In this document: one piece after another, positions 28,141 through 37,074 of the stretch | Position numbering within the stretch: the first letter of the stretch is position 1 | How the letters are laid out: each line of letters opens with the position of its first letter | DNA from: Shimia haliotis | GTDB taxonomy: Bacteria; Pseudomonadota; Alphaproteobacteria; Rhodobacterales; Rhodobacteraceae | Reading direction: 5' to 3' | Assembly (NCBI RefSeq): GCF_900114415.1 | Contig: NZ_FOSZ01000007.1 | Location: 1-64,000 of the forward strand | Length of the DNA: 64,000 nucleotides | Notes under the pieces: generated by a model | Seen by the model: only the letters and a program-made list of their open reading frames with translations | What the model was told of the DNA's origin: nothing | Database searches by the model: none | Translations under genes and position numbers: made by a program

Positions 28141-28167
28141 AAAAGCAGGGCCAAGGCCCTGCTTTTA
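28141..28167. terminator. bidirectional terminator between aminotransferase and phaR
   Basis: AAAAGCAGGGCC (28141-28152) and GGCCCTGCTTTT (28155-28166) form a perfect 12-bp stem with A and T tracts at the two ends, serving both convergent genes. Confidence 0.9.
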
Positions 28168-28710
28168 TCATTTCAGTTTTGACAGTTTGTCTTGTAACTC
28201 GGCAAGCTGCTTTTTGATGTCATCCAGGTCTTCGCCCTCGCTGGATTTCTCCACCGTTTCACTGGGTTGAGTTGCCCCCCAGTTCATCCCGCCGGTCATC
28301 GCCTTGAGAAACGCTTCCTGCTGCGCCTGCATCGCTTCAAAGCCAGGCATCTTCATGCCGGGGGTCATGGTTTCCATCACCTTTTCCTGGCTCTCTCGCA
28401 GCATCTCAAAAGAGGTTTGCAGGAATTGTGGCACCATGGATGTGGCCTGCGTCGTATAGGCCCGCACCAGATCGTTCAGCACGTTCACCGGCAGCACGTT
28501 TTCACCGCGGCTTTCGTGCTCTGCGATGATTTGCAAAAGGTACTGACGTGTCAGATCATCACCGCTCTTGAGGTCAACAATCTGCACCTCACGCCCGGAC
28601 CTGATAAAGCCCGCGATATCGTCAAGTGTGACGTAGTCGCTGGTTTCGGTGTTATAAAGGCGCCGGCTTGCATAGCGTTTGATCAAGAGTGGTTTGTTAT
28701 CGTCCGCCAC
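28168..28710 (-). CDS. phaR: polyhydroxyalkanoate synthesis repressor PhaR
   Basis: 180 residues from the GTG at 28710, supported by GGGGAGA upstream; an in-frame ATG 21 codons earlier lacks this. IKRYASRRLYNTETSDYVTL is the PhaR DNA- and PHB-binding domain start. IVDLKSGDDLTRQYLLQI and the C-terminal coiled coil (LDDIKKQLAELQDKLSKLK) follow. PhaR represses phasin genes and is released by binding PHA granules. It lies downstream of phaP on the same strand. Confidence 0.92.
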   Translation of the reverse strand: MADDNKPLLIKRYASRRLYNTETSDYVTLDDIAGFIRSGREVQIVDLKSGDDLTRQYLLQIIAEHESRGENVLPVNVLNDLVRAYTTQATSMVPQFLQTSFEMLRESQEKVMETMTPGMKMPGFEAMQAQQEAFLKAMTGGMNWGATQPSETVEKSSEGEDLDDIKKQLAELQDKLSKLK

Positions 28711-28773
28711 GTCATTCTCCCCAGATATTTGTGCGCTGCGGAAAACCTTATGCGAGTGCAGAAAAATGAGCAA

Positions 28774-28806
28774 AGAAAAAAGAAAGGGCAGGCCAATGGC
28801 CTGCCC
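28774..28806 (-). terminator. terminator of phaP
   Basis: On the minus strand GGGCAGGCC pairs with GGCCTGCCC around three bases, followed by a T-rich tract (28774-28785). It separates phasin and phaR transcripts. Confidence 0.82.
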
Positions 28807-28853
28807 GCGCGATCCGCACTACTGGGGAGGATTGAGTACGGCTCGGCGCCAAA

Positions 28854-29303
28854 TTACTTGGCGGTCGCTTTCTTCGCTGCGGAAGTCACGTCATCGGTGG
28901 CTTTCTTCACGGCTGCGGTCGCTTCTTCAGAAACTTCTTTGCCAGCCGCCATCAGCAGTTCAACAGTTTCCATCTGAACTTTTTTCGCAACTTCAGCAAA
29001 TGCCGCCATGTTTTCGGCTGCGACTTCCGCCTGAGCGGATGCGAAGTCGGTCATTGCTTTGGCGTAGTCAGCCGGATCGGTCTTGGCTTTGGACATATCG
29101 GCCAGCTTGGCGATGGTGTCTTTGGACCATTTGGAGGAGATTTCCGAAGACTTCTCTGCCGCAGTCAGGGCAACGCCTGCCAGCTTTTCGTTCAGGGAAG
29201 CGGTGTTTTTGAACGCGTCTTCAAACGCGGCGGTGTCTACAGGAAATGCACCCATCATGTCTTTCAGGAATGCGGTGGCGTCTGTTGCTGCTGCTTTAGC
29301 CAT
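28854..29303 (-). CDS. phaP: phasin (PHA granule-associated protein)
   Basis: 149 residues from the ATG at 29303; the frame is open further upstream without similarity. It is rich in Ala, Lys and Glu, largely amphipathic helix, ending in a Lys/Ala repeat tail (AVKKATDDVTSAAKKATAK). The phasin_2 core DFASAQAEVAAENMAAFAEV is visible. Phasins coat PHA granules and control their size. It lies between phaC and phaR. Confidence 0.88.
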   Translation of the reverse strand: MAKAAATDATAFLKDMMGAFPVDTAAFEDAFKNTASLNEKLAGVALTAAEKSSEISSKWSKDTIAKLADMSKAKTDPADYAKAMTDFASAQAEVAAENMAAFAEVAKKVQMETVELLMAAGKEVSEEATAAVKKATDDVTSAAKKATAK

Positions 29304-29448
29304 GGTCTCTCGTCCTTCAAATCGGTTGCGGGTGTGAAAACTTGGGGAGGCCCGCGTTTCTAGTCTCGAAACCAATATGATTTCTGCGACGCGGCATTTC
29401 AAGATTTTTTATGCTGCATTGCAGCAAAAATTTGAAAACCCTATAAAA

Positions 29449-31242
29449 TCAACGAATTGCCCGTACACGAACATAGGACCCAGGCGCATCTTCCAGCACT
29501 TTATGTGTCGAATCTCCCGGCTGGCGGGCTTCCACCTTCTTACCGGATCTTGATGACAGCCATGTGTCCCACCGCGGCCACCACGATCCCTCATGAAAGG
29601 TTGCCCCCTCCATCCAGTCGTCTGCCGACCCGCTGACGTCTTTGTTCACGTAGTGGCCGTATTTCTTTTTGCTGGGCGGATTCACAATGCCAGCGATATG
29701 GCCGGACTCAGACACAATAAACGTCTTGGAGCGGCTCTTCGTCATCTGGAAGCCGTTGAAACAGTCTTTCCAACGCGCGATGTGGTCCGTTTCGCATGTG
29801 ACCGCACACGTCGGAACATCTACATCTGAAACATGCAGGCGCTCGCCGCAGAACTCGACGCCGTCGGTCACAAACTGATTGTCCTGACACAGCTTGCGCA
29901 AATACTCATGCGCCATTTTGCCCGGCAAACCGGACCCGTCACCGTTCCAATACAGCAAATCAAACGCCGGCGGCGTCTCTCCCATCATATAGGATTTGAT
30001 CGCAGGGCCATAAACCAGATCATTTGACCGCAAGAAGCTAAAGGTGCGCTGCATGATGAACGACCGCAGGAAACCGGTTTCCTCGATTTCGCGATCAATG
30101 CCGTCGATGAAATCATTCTGCAAAAACGGAGTAAATTCGCCCTGATCATTAAAGTCCGTCAGCGTGGTAAAGAACGTCGCAGACTTCACCGACTTGTCAC
30201 CGCGATGCTTCATCAAAGCCAAGGTAAGGTGCAATGTTGTTCCCGCAATACAGTATCCCACTGCGTTGACCTGTTTTTGCGCCGTGATCTCTTTGACCTG
30301 CTCTATTGCCGTCAGGAAACCCTCGTCGATATAGGTGTCCAGCCCCACATCCGAGTAGCTCCGGTCAGGATTGATCCAGCTCACAACAAAGACGGTGTAC
30401 CCCTGATCCGTCAGCCACCGGATCATGCTGTTCTGCTCTTTGAGATCGAGAATGTAGTACTTGTTGATCCACGGAGGAAATATCACCAGCGGTATTTCAT
30501 GCACCGTTTCGGTGGTCGGCGTGAACTGCAACAACTCAAACATGCGATTGCGATACACCACCTTGCCAGGGGCAGTTGCGATATTGACCCCGATTTCAAA
30601 CGCGGTCTCATCCGCCAGCTTCACCAGAAGCTCGCCATTGTTGTCTTCAAGATCGGCTATGAGGTTTTCCAGACCATCAACAAGCGACTGACCGTCTGTC
30701 TCCACAGCCTTCTCCAGTGCCGCCGGATTGGTGCCCAGAAAATTGGTCGGGGCCATCATGTCCGTGATCTGCTGGCTGAAGTATTCCACCCGTTGCCGTT
30801 CCTTTACCGACAACCCTTCAAGCCCTGCAACGGCTGTTTCAACGGCCTCTTTGTTGCGCATGTATTGCTGCTTGATGAAGTTGAAATAGGGGTTGGTGCG
30901 CCACATTTCATGAGAGAATCGCCGGTCCTCTCCGGTGTCATCCTGCGGTGCAGCAAACTTGCCCTGCATCAGCATATGCTGCGCATCAACATAGTGTTTT
31001 ACCGACTTCGTCCACAGCTCGAGCTGGCTTTCCATGACTTTTCCGGGATTTTCCGCCATGGCTTGCCAATAGACCGCCGCCGCATTCACAAACATGCCGG
31101 TTTCCGGCGCATTTAGCTCTGATCTCAAGGGTTTATGCTTACCCAAAATGTCCATCAACCTTCGGGACAATTGCTCAACTTTGGCCAAGTTGGCGTTCAA
31201 AAGTTCCAAATTTTGGTCCGAAGTTGTGTCTTTTGTTGTCAT
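29449..31242 (-). CDS. phaC: class I poly(3-hydroxyalkanoate) synthase
   Basis: 597 residues. The lipase-like box VGYCIAGTTL carries the catalytic Cys331. PPWINKYYILDLKEQNSMIRW and the C-terminal catalytic histidine in SESGHIAGIVNPPSK are intact, as in class I PhaC. It polymerises hydroxyacyl-CoA on the granule surface. It is transcribed toward phaP and divergent from phaZ, 111 bases away. Confidence 0.96.
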   Translation of the reverse strand: MTTKDTTSDQNLELLNANLAKVEQLSRRLMDILGKHKPLRSELNAPETGMFVNAAAVYWQAMAENPGKVMESQLELWTKSVKHYVDAQHMLMQGKFAAPQDDTGEDRRFSHEMWRTNPYFNFIKQQYMRNKEAVETAVAGLEGLSVKERQRVEYFSQQITDMMAPTNFLGTNPAALEKAVETDGQSLVDGLENLIADLEDNNGELLVKLADETAFEIGVNIATAPGKVVYRNRMFELLQFTPTTETVHEIPLVIFPPWINKYYILDLKEQNSMIRWLTDQGYTVFVVSWINPDRSYSDVGLDTYIDEGFLTAIEQVKEITAQKQVNAVGYCIAGTTLHLTLALMKHRGDKSVKSATFFTTLTDFNDQGEFTPFLQNDFIDGIDREIEETGFLRSFIMQRTFSFLRSNDLVYGPAIKSYMMGETPPAFDLLYWNGDGSGLPGKMAHEYLRKLCQDNQFVTDGVEFCGERLHVSDVDVPTCAVTCETDHIARWKDCFNGFQMTKSRSKTFIVSESGHIAGIVNPPSKKKYGHYVNKDVSGSADDWMEGATFHEGSWWPRWDTWLSSRSGKKVEARQPGDSTHKVLEDAPGSYVRVRAIR

Positions 31243-31353
31243 ATTAAACCAATCGCCCTAGTCTCGCTGCTACGCAGCATTGAAGCCCGCTCCCCTCAAA
31301 ATACATTAGGGAGCTTTTCATTACGGGGATACCCCGACGTAAAGGAGACGCCT

Positions 31354-32622
31354 ATGCGGTACATGGCCACGTATGATTTCATGGAAACCGTACGCAACAC
31401 CAACCAGTGGCTCGGCGCCACGGCAACGGCGTTCGCTTCGGCACCCGCAATGGCACTCTTTCCCAATCCGGCCATGCAATGGATGGCGGCTTGGGGCGAG
31501 GTTGCAGAACGCAGCTTTCAGCGCATGGTCATGAAACCGGACTGGCACATTGACAGCTTCACCTGCGAAGACGGCAAAGACCACATTGTGAATATCGACA
31601 CCGTCGTGGAACGCCCGTTTGGCGATCTCATCCATTTCGACGTGTCCGGCCGCAAAGAGATGCCTCGCAAGGTATTGTTGGTTGCGCCGATGTCGGGCCA
31701 CTATGCGACGCTGCTGCGCTCAACCGTCCGCAGTTTGATCCCTGACTGCGAAGTTTACATCACAGATTGGCACAACGCCCGCGACATTCCTGTCAGCGAA
31801 GGCAAGTTTGATGTCGAAGACTATACGCTTTATCTCGTCGATTTCATGAAAGAGCTTGGCCCCGACACCCATGTGATCGCCGTGTGCCAGCCCGCCCCTC
31901 TTACGTTGGCAGCGACCGCCTATCTGGCCGAAGAAGACCCCAAGGCGCAGCCCCGGTCCCTGACGCTGATCGGCGGCCCGATCGACCCGAACGCCGCGGC
32001 GACAGAAGTCACCGATTTTGGCCACCGTGTCACAATGGGCCAACTTGAGGAAACCATGATCCAGCGCGTGGGTTTCAAATACCCAGGTGTTGGCCGCATG
32101 GTGTACCCGGGCCTGCTGCAGCTGTCTTCCTTTATGTCGATGAACGCAGACCGCCACTCCAAGGCGTTCTCGGACCAAATCATGCGCGTCGCCCATGGCG
32201 AAGCCTCCGAACACGATGCGCACAACCGGTTTTATGACGAATACCTCGCCGTCATGGACATGACTGCGGAATTCTATCTGAGCACCGTGGAACGCATTTT
32301 TAAAAATGCCGAGATTGCCAACAACGAATTCGTGGTTGCTGGCCGCAAGGTCGACATGGGCAAAATCACAACGGTCGCGATAAAGACCGTTGAAGGCGCC
32401 AAGGACGACATCACAGCGCCGGGTCAATGTATCGCCGCGCTGGATCTGTGCACCGGCTTGCCCGACAGCAAGAAAGCCAGCCACGTCGAACCAGGCGCCG
32501 GTCACTACGGCATCTTCGCGGGCAAAAGCTGGCGCAACAATATCCGGCCTCTGGTGCTCGATTTTATTGACGCCAACAGCGCGAAGCCCAAGCGCAAAGC
32601 CGCAAACAAAAACGCAGCCTGA
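31354..32622 (+). CDS. phaZ: intracellular PHA depolymerase
   Basis: 422 residues from ATG 31354, with AAAGGAGA upstream; the upstream frame extension overlaps phaC. The nucleophile is Cys178 in VIAVCQPA, typical of type I intracellular depolymerases. YITDWHNARDIPVSEG and the histidine in VEPGAGHYGIFAG complete the site. It mobilises stored PHA, opposing phaC on the other strand. A terminator follows. Confidence 0.94.
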   Translation: MRYMATYDFMETVRNTNQWLGATATAFASAPAMALFPNPAMQWMAAWGEVAERSFQRMVMKPDWHIDSFTCEDGKDHIVNIDTVVERPFGDLIHFDVSGRKEMPRKVLLVAPMSGHYATLLRSTVRSLIPDCEVYITDWHNARDIPVSEGKFDVEDYTLYLVDFMKELGPDTHVIAVCQPAPLTLAATAYLAEEDPKAQPRSLTLIGGPIDPNAAATEVTDFGHRVTMGQLEETMIQRVGFKYPGVGRMVYPGLLQLSSFMSMNADRHSKAFSDQIMRVAHGEASEHDAHNRFYDEYLAVMDMTAEFYLSTVERIFKNAEIANNEFVVAGRKVDMGKITTVAIKTVEGAKDDITAPGQCIAALDLCTGLPDSKKASHVEPGAGHYGIFAGKSWRNNIRPLVLDFIDANSAKPKRKAANKNAA

Positions 32623-32643
32623 TCAATCAAATATATGAGAACG

Positions 32644-32670
32644 CGGGGCCCGTCGGCCCCGTTTCTTTTT
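32644..32670 (+). terminator. terminator of phaZ
   Basis: CGGGGCC (32644-32650) and GGCCCCG (32655-32661) form a short strong stem followed by TTTCTTTTT. Confidence 0.8.
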
Positions 32671-32743
32671 GGACCGCCACGTCCTGCCCCTTGGCCTCAA
32701 CCACAAAACGCCTATCTTGAGTGCGCCCCAACAGGACAGCCGA

Positions 32744-33730
32744 ATGATCCCCTATTCCTTACTCGACCTCGCTCCGATCCCCTCCGGCCAGACCGCCGCA
32801 GATGCCCTGCGCCATTCACTGGATCTTGCCCAACATGCGGAGCGCTGGGGCTATCACCGGTACTGGCTGGCCGAGCATCACAATTCACGCGGGATCGCAT
32901 CGTCAGCAACGGCGGTTCTGATCGGTCAGGTGCTCGCGGTCACGCGCACAATCCGAGTCGGATCCGGTGGTATCATGCTGCCAAACCATGCGCCTCTGGT
33001 GGTCGCGGAACAGTTCGGCACATTGGCGACACTCTATCCGGACCGCGTGGATCTCGGCCTTGGGCGCGCGCCGGGCACGGACATGAACACCATGCGCGCA
33101 CTGCGTCGCGGCATGTCCGGCGCCGACCGCTTTCCGGAAGAAGTTGTTGAACTCATTGGATTTCTGCAAGATTCCGACGACGCTCAGCCCGTTCGTGCAA
33201 TTCCCGGAGAAGGCACAAACGTGCCGGTTTGGATCCTAGGCTCAAGCCTTTTTGGCGCACAACTCGCCGGCCAACTCGGTCTGCCATACGCCTTTGCCAG
33301 CCACTTCGCGCCCGACGCTCTGGAAGAGGCATTGGCACTCTACCGCCACCGGTTCCAACCCGGCATCACTCAAACGCCGCGCTTTATGCTGGCGGTGAAT
33401 GTGTTTGCAGCGGACACAGATTCCGAGGCCACCCGACTCCGCACATCCATGCAGCAAGGTTTCCTCAATTTACGCAAAGGCAGCCCCGGCCCCCTGCCCG
33501 CTCCGGTCAGCGATTTCAGAGATCTGGCAACCGAAGCAGAGGTGCGCGCCGTGAACCACGCCCTGCGCATCACAGCACAAGGCAGCCGAGACACGGTCCG
33601 CGAAGATCTGAGCATGCTCATCGCCCGCTATAAACCGGACGAGGTGATCCTTACCGGCATGATCCACGATCACGCGGCGCGGCTCAAAAGTTTTGAGATT
33701 GCTGCGGATGTGATGCGCGACATCACTTAG
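32744..33730 (+). CDS. LLM-class flavin-dependent oxidoreductase
   Basis: 328 residues from ATG 32744 with AGGA upstream. [20 protein letters not shown] and [22 protein letters not shown] are the hallmark of the luciferase-like monooxygenase group with a single-subunit TIM barrel. [11 protein letters not shown] is also typical. The substrate is unknown; close relatives are annotated only as LLM-class. Convergent with the small membrane gene that follows; the two stop codons overlap by a few bases. Confidence 0.9.
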   Translation: MIPYSLLDLAPIPSGQTAADALRHSLDLAQHAERWGYHRYWLAEHHNSRGIASSATAVLIGQVLAVTRTIRVGSGGIMLPNHAPLVVAEQFGTLATLYPDRVDLGLGRAPGTDMNTMRALRRGMSGADRFPEEVVELIGFLQDSDDAQPVRAIPGEGTNVPVWILGSSLFGAQLAGQLGLPYAFASHFAPDALEEALALYRHRFQPGITQTPRFMLAVNVFAADTDSEATRLRTSMQQGFLNLRKGSPGPLPAPVSDFRDLATEAEVRAVNHALRITAQGSRDTVREDLSMLIARYKPDEVILTGMIHDHAARLKSFEIAADVMRDIT

Positions 33731-33953
33731 AGCTCCAGCCCAATTTGCGTTTGAGCCACCGGACGTCCATCGCAGCAACGGCCACACCCAAGGGTAACAT
33801 CCAGAAACCGACCACGGGCAGGAAACCAACCAAACCTCCGGCGATCAACAGCAGGCCAAGACCGAAACGAAATCCGTTCGGCACCTTAAGGCGCACCCAC
33901 GCCTGAAACCGCCGGATGCGGCGGCTCAATTCATTTTTGCTTGCTTCGCTCAT
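33723..33953 (-). CDS. small two-helix membrane protein
   Basis: 76 residues from the ATG at 33953, which overlaps the hydrolase stop as ATGA. A basic N-terminal segment is followed by two hydrophobic helices ([20 protein letters not shown], then [18 protein letters not shown]) and a basic end. It resembles short PGPGW-like or DUF454-like inner-membrane proteins, but no family is certain. Confidence 0.65.
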   Translation of the reverse strand: MSEASKNELSRRIRRFQAWVRLKVPNGFRFGLGLLLIAGGLVGFLPVVGFWMLPLGVAVAAMDVRWLKRKLGWSSK

Positions 33954-34660
33954 TGCAATACAAATGGTTGCCCTAACCAATCATACAAGGCCTGAGTTGT
34001 CGCTTCGGGCTGTTCCAGAACCGGAAGATGTCCCGCATTGGCAATTACCCGCAACTGAGCGTATGGGATCAACTCAGCCATGAACTCGTGGCGCTTTACA
34101 GGTGTGAGACCGTCGTGCTCGCCGCACAAAACCAAAGCCGGACATTTCAATCGCCGCAGGGTCTTTTGCTGGTCCATACGCCGTTGCAATGCGCGTGCCT
34201 GTTGTACAAATACATCTGCCCCCATGGATTTCGCCATGGCTTGCACCATGGCGAGAACCTGAGCGCGACCAGCCCCTGGCGCCAGATACTCTGGCCGCAT
34301 GAAATCGCTCATAACATCTTCCAGACCACCGGCAGAGGCTTTGACGATCCACGGTTCATAGGCCGCGGCCGACGTCGGTGATTCCGCCAATGGGTTGGTG
34401 TTCATCAAGGCAATCCGCGTCACCCTCTCCGGTGCGCGGCGCAGGATTTCCATGGCGACAATGCCGCCCATGCTCAATCCCGCCAACGCAAATTTCTCCG
34501 GCATCTTGCCAAGAATATCTGCCGCAATGTCGCCGATCCGTTCACCTTGCGTGATCGGCGCAATCGTCACCGGACGGTCCCGTGACAGCGCGGCCAGCTG
34601 ATGCGTAAACACCCGCGCATCACACATCATCCCCGGAAGCAAAACCAATGGCTCGCTCAT
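33950..34660 (-). CDS. alpha/beta hydrolase
   Basis: 236 residues. Nucleophile elbow GLSMGG, acid in CGEHDGLTP and histidine in NAGHLPVLEQP form a complete triad. The start LVLLPGMMCDARVF supplies the oxyanion loop. Cytosolic, with unknown ester or thioester substrate. It is translationally coupled to the small membrane protein downstream. Confidence 0.88.
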   Translation of the reverse strand: MSEPLVLLPGMMCDARVFTHQLAALSRDRPVTIAPITQGERIGDIAADILGKMPEKFALAGLSMGGIVAMEILRRAPERVTRIALMNTNPLAESPTSAAAYEPWIVKASAGGLEDVMSDFMRPEYLAPGAGRAQVLAMVQAMAKSMGADVFVQQARALQRRMDQQKTLRRLKCPALVLCGEHDGLTPVKRHEFMAELIPYAQLRVIANAGHLPVLEQPEATTQALYDWLGQPFVLQ

Positions 34661-34723
34661 GCCTGTTCCCCAGTCTTTTCGTTTTTTGCCAATCTGGCGG
34701 AAAACCGCAAAAGGTCAATCCTG

Positions 34724-35167
34724 TCAGTAGCCTTCCCAACGGAATTCGCCATTTGGCCCCAAGGTGGAGAAGGGGTTGTGCGCAATCTCCCAAACATGGC
34801 CATCCAGATCGGCAAAGTAGCCGATAAATCCACCCCAAAAGACTTCGCCGGCTGGGCGTAAGATACGCCCGCCCGCGGCTTCGGCGCGCGCCATCAATGG
34901 TGCGACGTCCTCCTCGTTACGCACGTTGTGGCTCAACGTCACACCGGAGAATCCGCCAATGCCAGTGGCCGGAAGACCAAGGTCTTCAGCCAAGGCCGCA
35001 CGGTCATATAGACCCAACGTCTGCCCGATAAGATCAAAGGCAATCACGCCGTCGGGACTGGGCACGCGACGCCACCCCATAGCTTCGTAAAACGCCGCCG
35101 CACGCTCAAGATCTCCGACCGCCAACGTGATCAGACTCACTCGCTGATCAAACTTCACATCTAACAT
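34724..35167 (-). CDS. VOC (glyoxalase/bleomycin resistance) family protein
   Basis: 147 residues from the ATG at 35167; the codon before is a TTG. The fold is shown by VSLITLAVGDLERAAAFYEAMGW and the C-terminal GYFADLDGHVWEIAHNPF, the standard metal-ligand Glu block. It starts 10 bases after the stop of the upstream hydrolase gene, so they are probably one transcript. The substrate is unknown. Confidence 0.88.
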   Translation of the reverse strand: MLDVKFDQRVSLITLAVGDLERAAAFYEAMGWRRVPSPDGVIAFDLIGQTLGLYDRAALAEDLGLPATGIGGFSGVTLSHNVRNEEDVAPLMARAEAAGGRILRPAGEVFWGGFIGYFADLDGHVWEIAHNPFSTLGPNGEFRWEGY

Positions 35168-35177
35168 CAATAAAACC

Positions 35178-36158
35178 TCACAAACCTTTGATAAAAGAAA
35201 TTATTTCCGAAACATCGCTCTCGATCTCCGCCGGAGAAATAATGGCGCCCGAGATCACATGCGCGCTGTCATCAGACCCCTCCTGCAGCACCTGCGGCGC
35301 AAGCGTAGCCGGCCCGCCCCAAGCGGCAGCCACCTCGCGCGTGACACGCGGTTGCACCACCTTGTCCTCATCCGAGAAAAGGAACATCGCCGGCACGTCG
35401 ATGGACGCATAGTCCTGCCCCTTCGTATGCGCCACGAGCGCAGCCATCTGCATCACAGCCACAGTCGGATAGGCCGTAGTCCAATAGGTTTCATGCGCCT
35501 CGTTCTGGGCGTCAAAGCTGCGGTCCGCCCCAACCAACAACGGTATCCAATGACGCGCTGCGGGCCAGGTCAGAAGTTTGGCGGTCGGATCATAAAGTTC
35601 GAAATTCGGCGACACAAAGACAATGCCCTTGACCGCCTTCATGACCTCGGGCTGATCCGCCATGGCCGCGATGACCGTGCCGCCGGTGGACGTTCCCATC
35701 ACCACGACTTCGCGCGCGATGCGGCGTGCCACAATCATGGCTTCGGCAAAATCATCGGCCCATTGCTGAGCGGTGGCTTCCGCCAAGGCCTCGCCATCAC
35801 GCCCATGTCCAGCCAGACGTGTGAACACCAGATTGGCCCCAAAGGCTTCAGCCACCAGGTCAGGCACAGGCCGTATTTCTTCGCTCGTTGCCGAGAACCC
35901 GTGAACATAGACCACTGCCAGATCGGTCTTTGCCCCTTTTTCCCCTGCCCAGATCACCCGTTTCTGCACACCGTCGGTGATGTCATCAAACTGGGATTCA
36001 CGCGTCGCAAAATGTGCATCCACATCCGCTCCGATATCGGGCTCCGTCACCGTCGGAGTAACCGAAACTTGCTCATACGGGCCAAACAGCCACAGAGCGA
36101 TTCCGCCAAGAACCAACAGGCCAAGCAAGTGACCTAAAAATCTACCAAATGTTCTCAT
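35178..36158 (-). CDS. membrane-anchored alpha/beta hydrolase
   Basis: 326 residues. An N-terminal helix (LGHLLGLLVLGGIALWLFG) acts as an anchor or uncleaved signal, placing the enzyme in the periplasm. The nucleophile elbow is MGTSTGG, with FSDEDKVVQP and DDSAHVI supplying acid and histidine, and VYVHGFSATSEE the oxyanion loop. It resembles monoglyceride lipase/lysophospholipase types. It overlaps the upstream hydrolase gene by four bases. Confidence 0.85.
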   Translation of the reverse strand: MRTFGRFLGHLLGLLVLGGIALWLFGPYEQVSVTPTVTEPDIGADVDAHFATRESQFDDITDGVQKRVIWAGEKGAKTDLAVVYVHGFSATSEEIRPVPDLVAEAFGANLVFTRLAGHGRDGEALAEATAQQWADDFAEAMIVARRIAREVVVMGTSTGGTVIAAMADQPEVMKAVKGIVFVSPNFELYDPTAKLLTWPAARHWIPLLVGADRSFDAQNEAHETYWTTAYPTVAVMQMAALVAHTKGQDYASIDVPAMFLFSDEDKVVQPRVTREVAAAWGGPATLAPQVLQEGSDDSAHVISGAIISPAEIESDVSEIISFIKGL

Positions 36159-36916
36159 TGTGAAACTCCCCGTCCCTCAATGACTTCTTCAACCTTCGAT
36201 TCAATCAATTTTAGACAAGTTGAATCGGAAAATCTGTGATCCTTGCCCTTCACCATAAGCAGCTGCATGTCGTCGCCTTCAGCGTGTTCAATAAGTCGAA
36301 GCGCTACCTCGCCGCTCACTGCGCTATCTTCGGTGCCCTGAAGAAACCAGACGGGGAAGTTCAGTTGCAAAGGACTGCGCAGAACAAGCCGTTTGCGGCC
36401 GTCTTCAATCATCCGCTTGGAGATCCGGTAGGGCTCCATATAGTCCGACGGCAGCTCTACATATCCCTTGTCCTCAAGCTCAGCCCGCTGTGCCGCATCA
36501 AATCCGGCCCAGTAACTGTCCTCGGTAAAATCCGGCGCTGCGGCGATTGTCACCATGCCAGCGATACGCTCCGGCATCGCTTTGGCCAAAAGCAATGCTT
36601 GCCAGCCGCCCATCGACGACCCGACAATCACCAAAGGCCCATCCGTCAGCGCCGTAACCGCGGCCACCGTATCTTCGTGCCAATCTCCGATGCAGCCTTC
36701 CTCAAACGTTCCACTGCTTTCACCGTGACCGGAATAGTCAAACCGCAGAAACGATTGCCCACGCGCCTTGGCCCACTCTTCAAGATGGATGGCCTTGGTG
36801 CCCTCCATGTCCGACTTCAATCCGCCAAGAAATACAACGGTCGGTCCAGTCTGGCCGCTTTTGTGATAGGCGATACGCCGCCCTTGCGGTGTGTCGAGAA
36901 ACTGCGTGATGCTCAT
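36155..36916 (-). CDS. alpha/beta hydrolase (ABHD10-like)
   Basis: 253 residues. The nucleophile elbow is VGSSMGGW, the acid lies in GTEDSAV, and the histidine in GKDHRFSD. RFDYSGHGESSGTFEEGCIGDW is typical of ABHD10/palmitoyl-thioesterase-like proteins of proteobacteria. It is the first gene of a run of four coupled or closely spaced genes and is divergent from thrS. Confidence 0.87.
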   Translation of the reverse strand: MSITQFLDTPQGRRIAYHKSGQTGPTVVFLGGLKSDMEGTKAIHLEEWAKARGQSFLRFDYSGHGESSGTFEEGCIGDWHEDTVAAVTALTDGPLVIVGSSMGGWQALLLAKAMPERIAGMVTIAAAPDFTEDSYWAGFDAAQRAELEDKGYVELPSDYMEPYRISKRMIEDGRKRLVLRSPLQLNFPVWFLQGTEDSAVSGEVALRLIEHAEGDDMQLLMVKGKDHRFSDSTCLKLIESKVEEVIEGRGVSQ

Positions 36917-37074
36917 AGCCGGCCCCTTAGTACTTTGCTTCGAACCTTAACTTCCAGAGTCGCATCGCGAAACCCCGCTTGACTTGCGTTGCCCCAAGGT
37001 TCAAAAACTCCGCGAACCATATACCCGCAATCGGGCGTTCCGTGGGCGCCAAACTGACGAGGAGCTTGAGGCTG

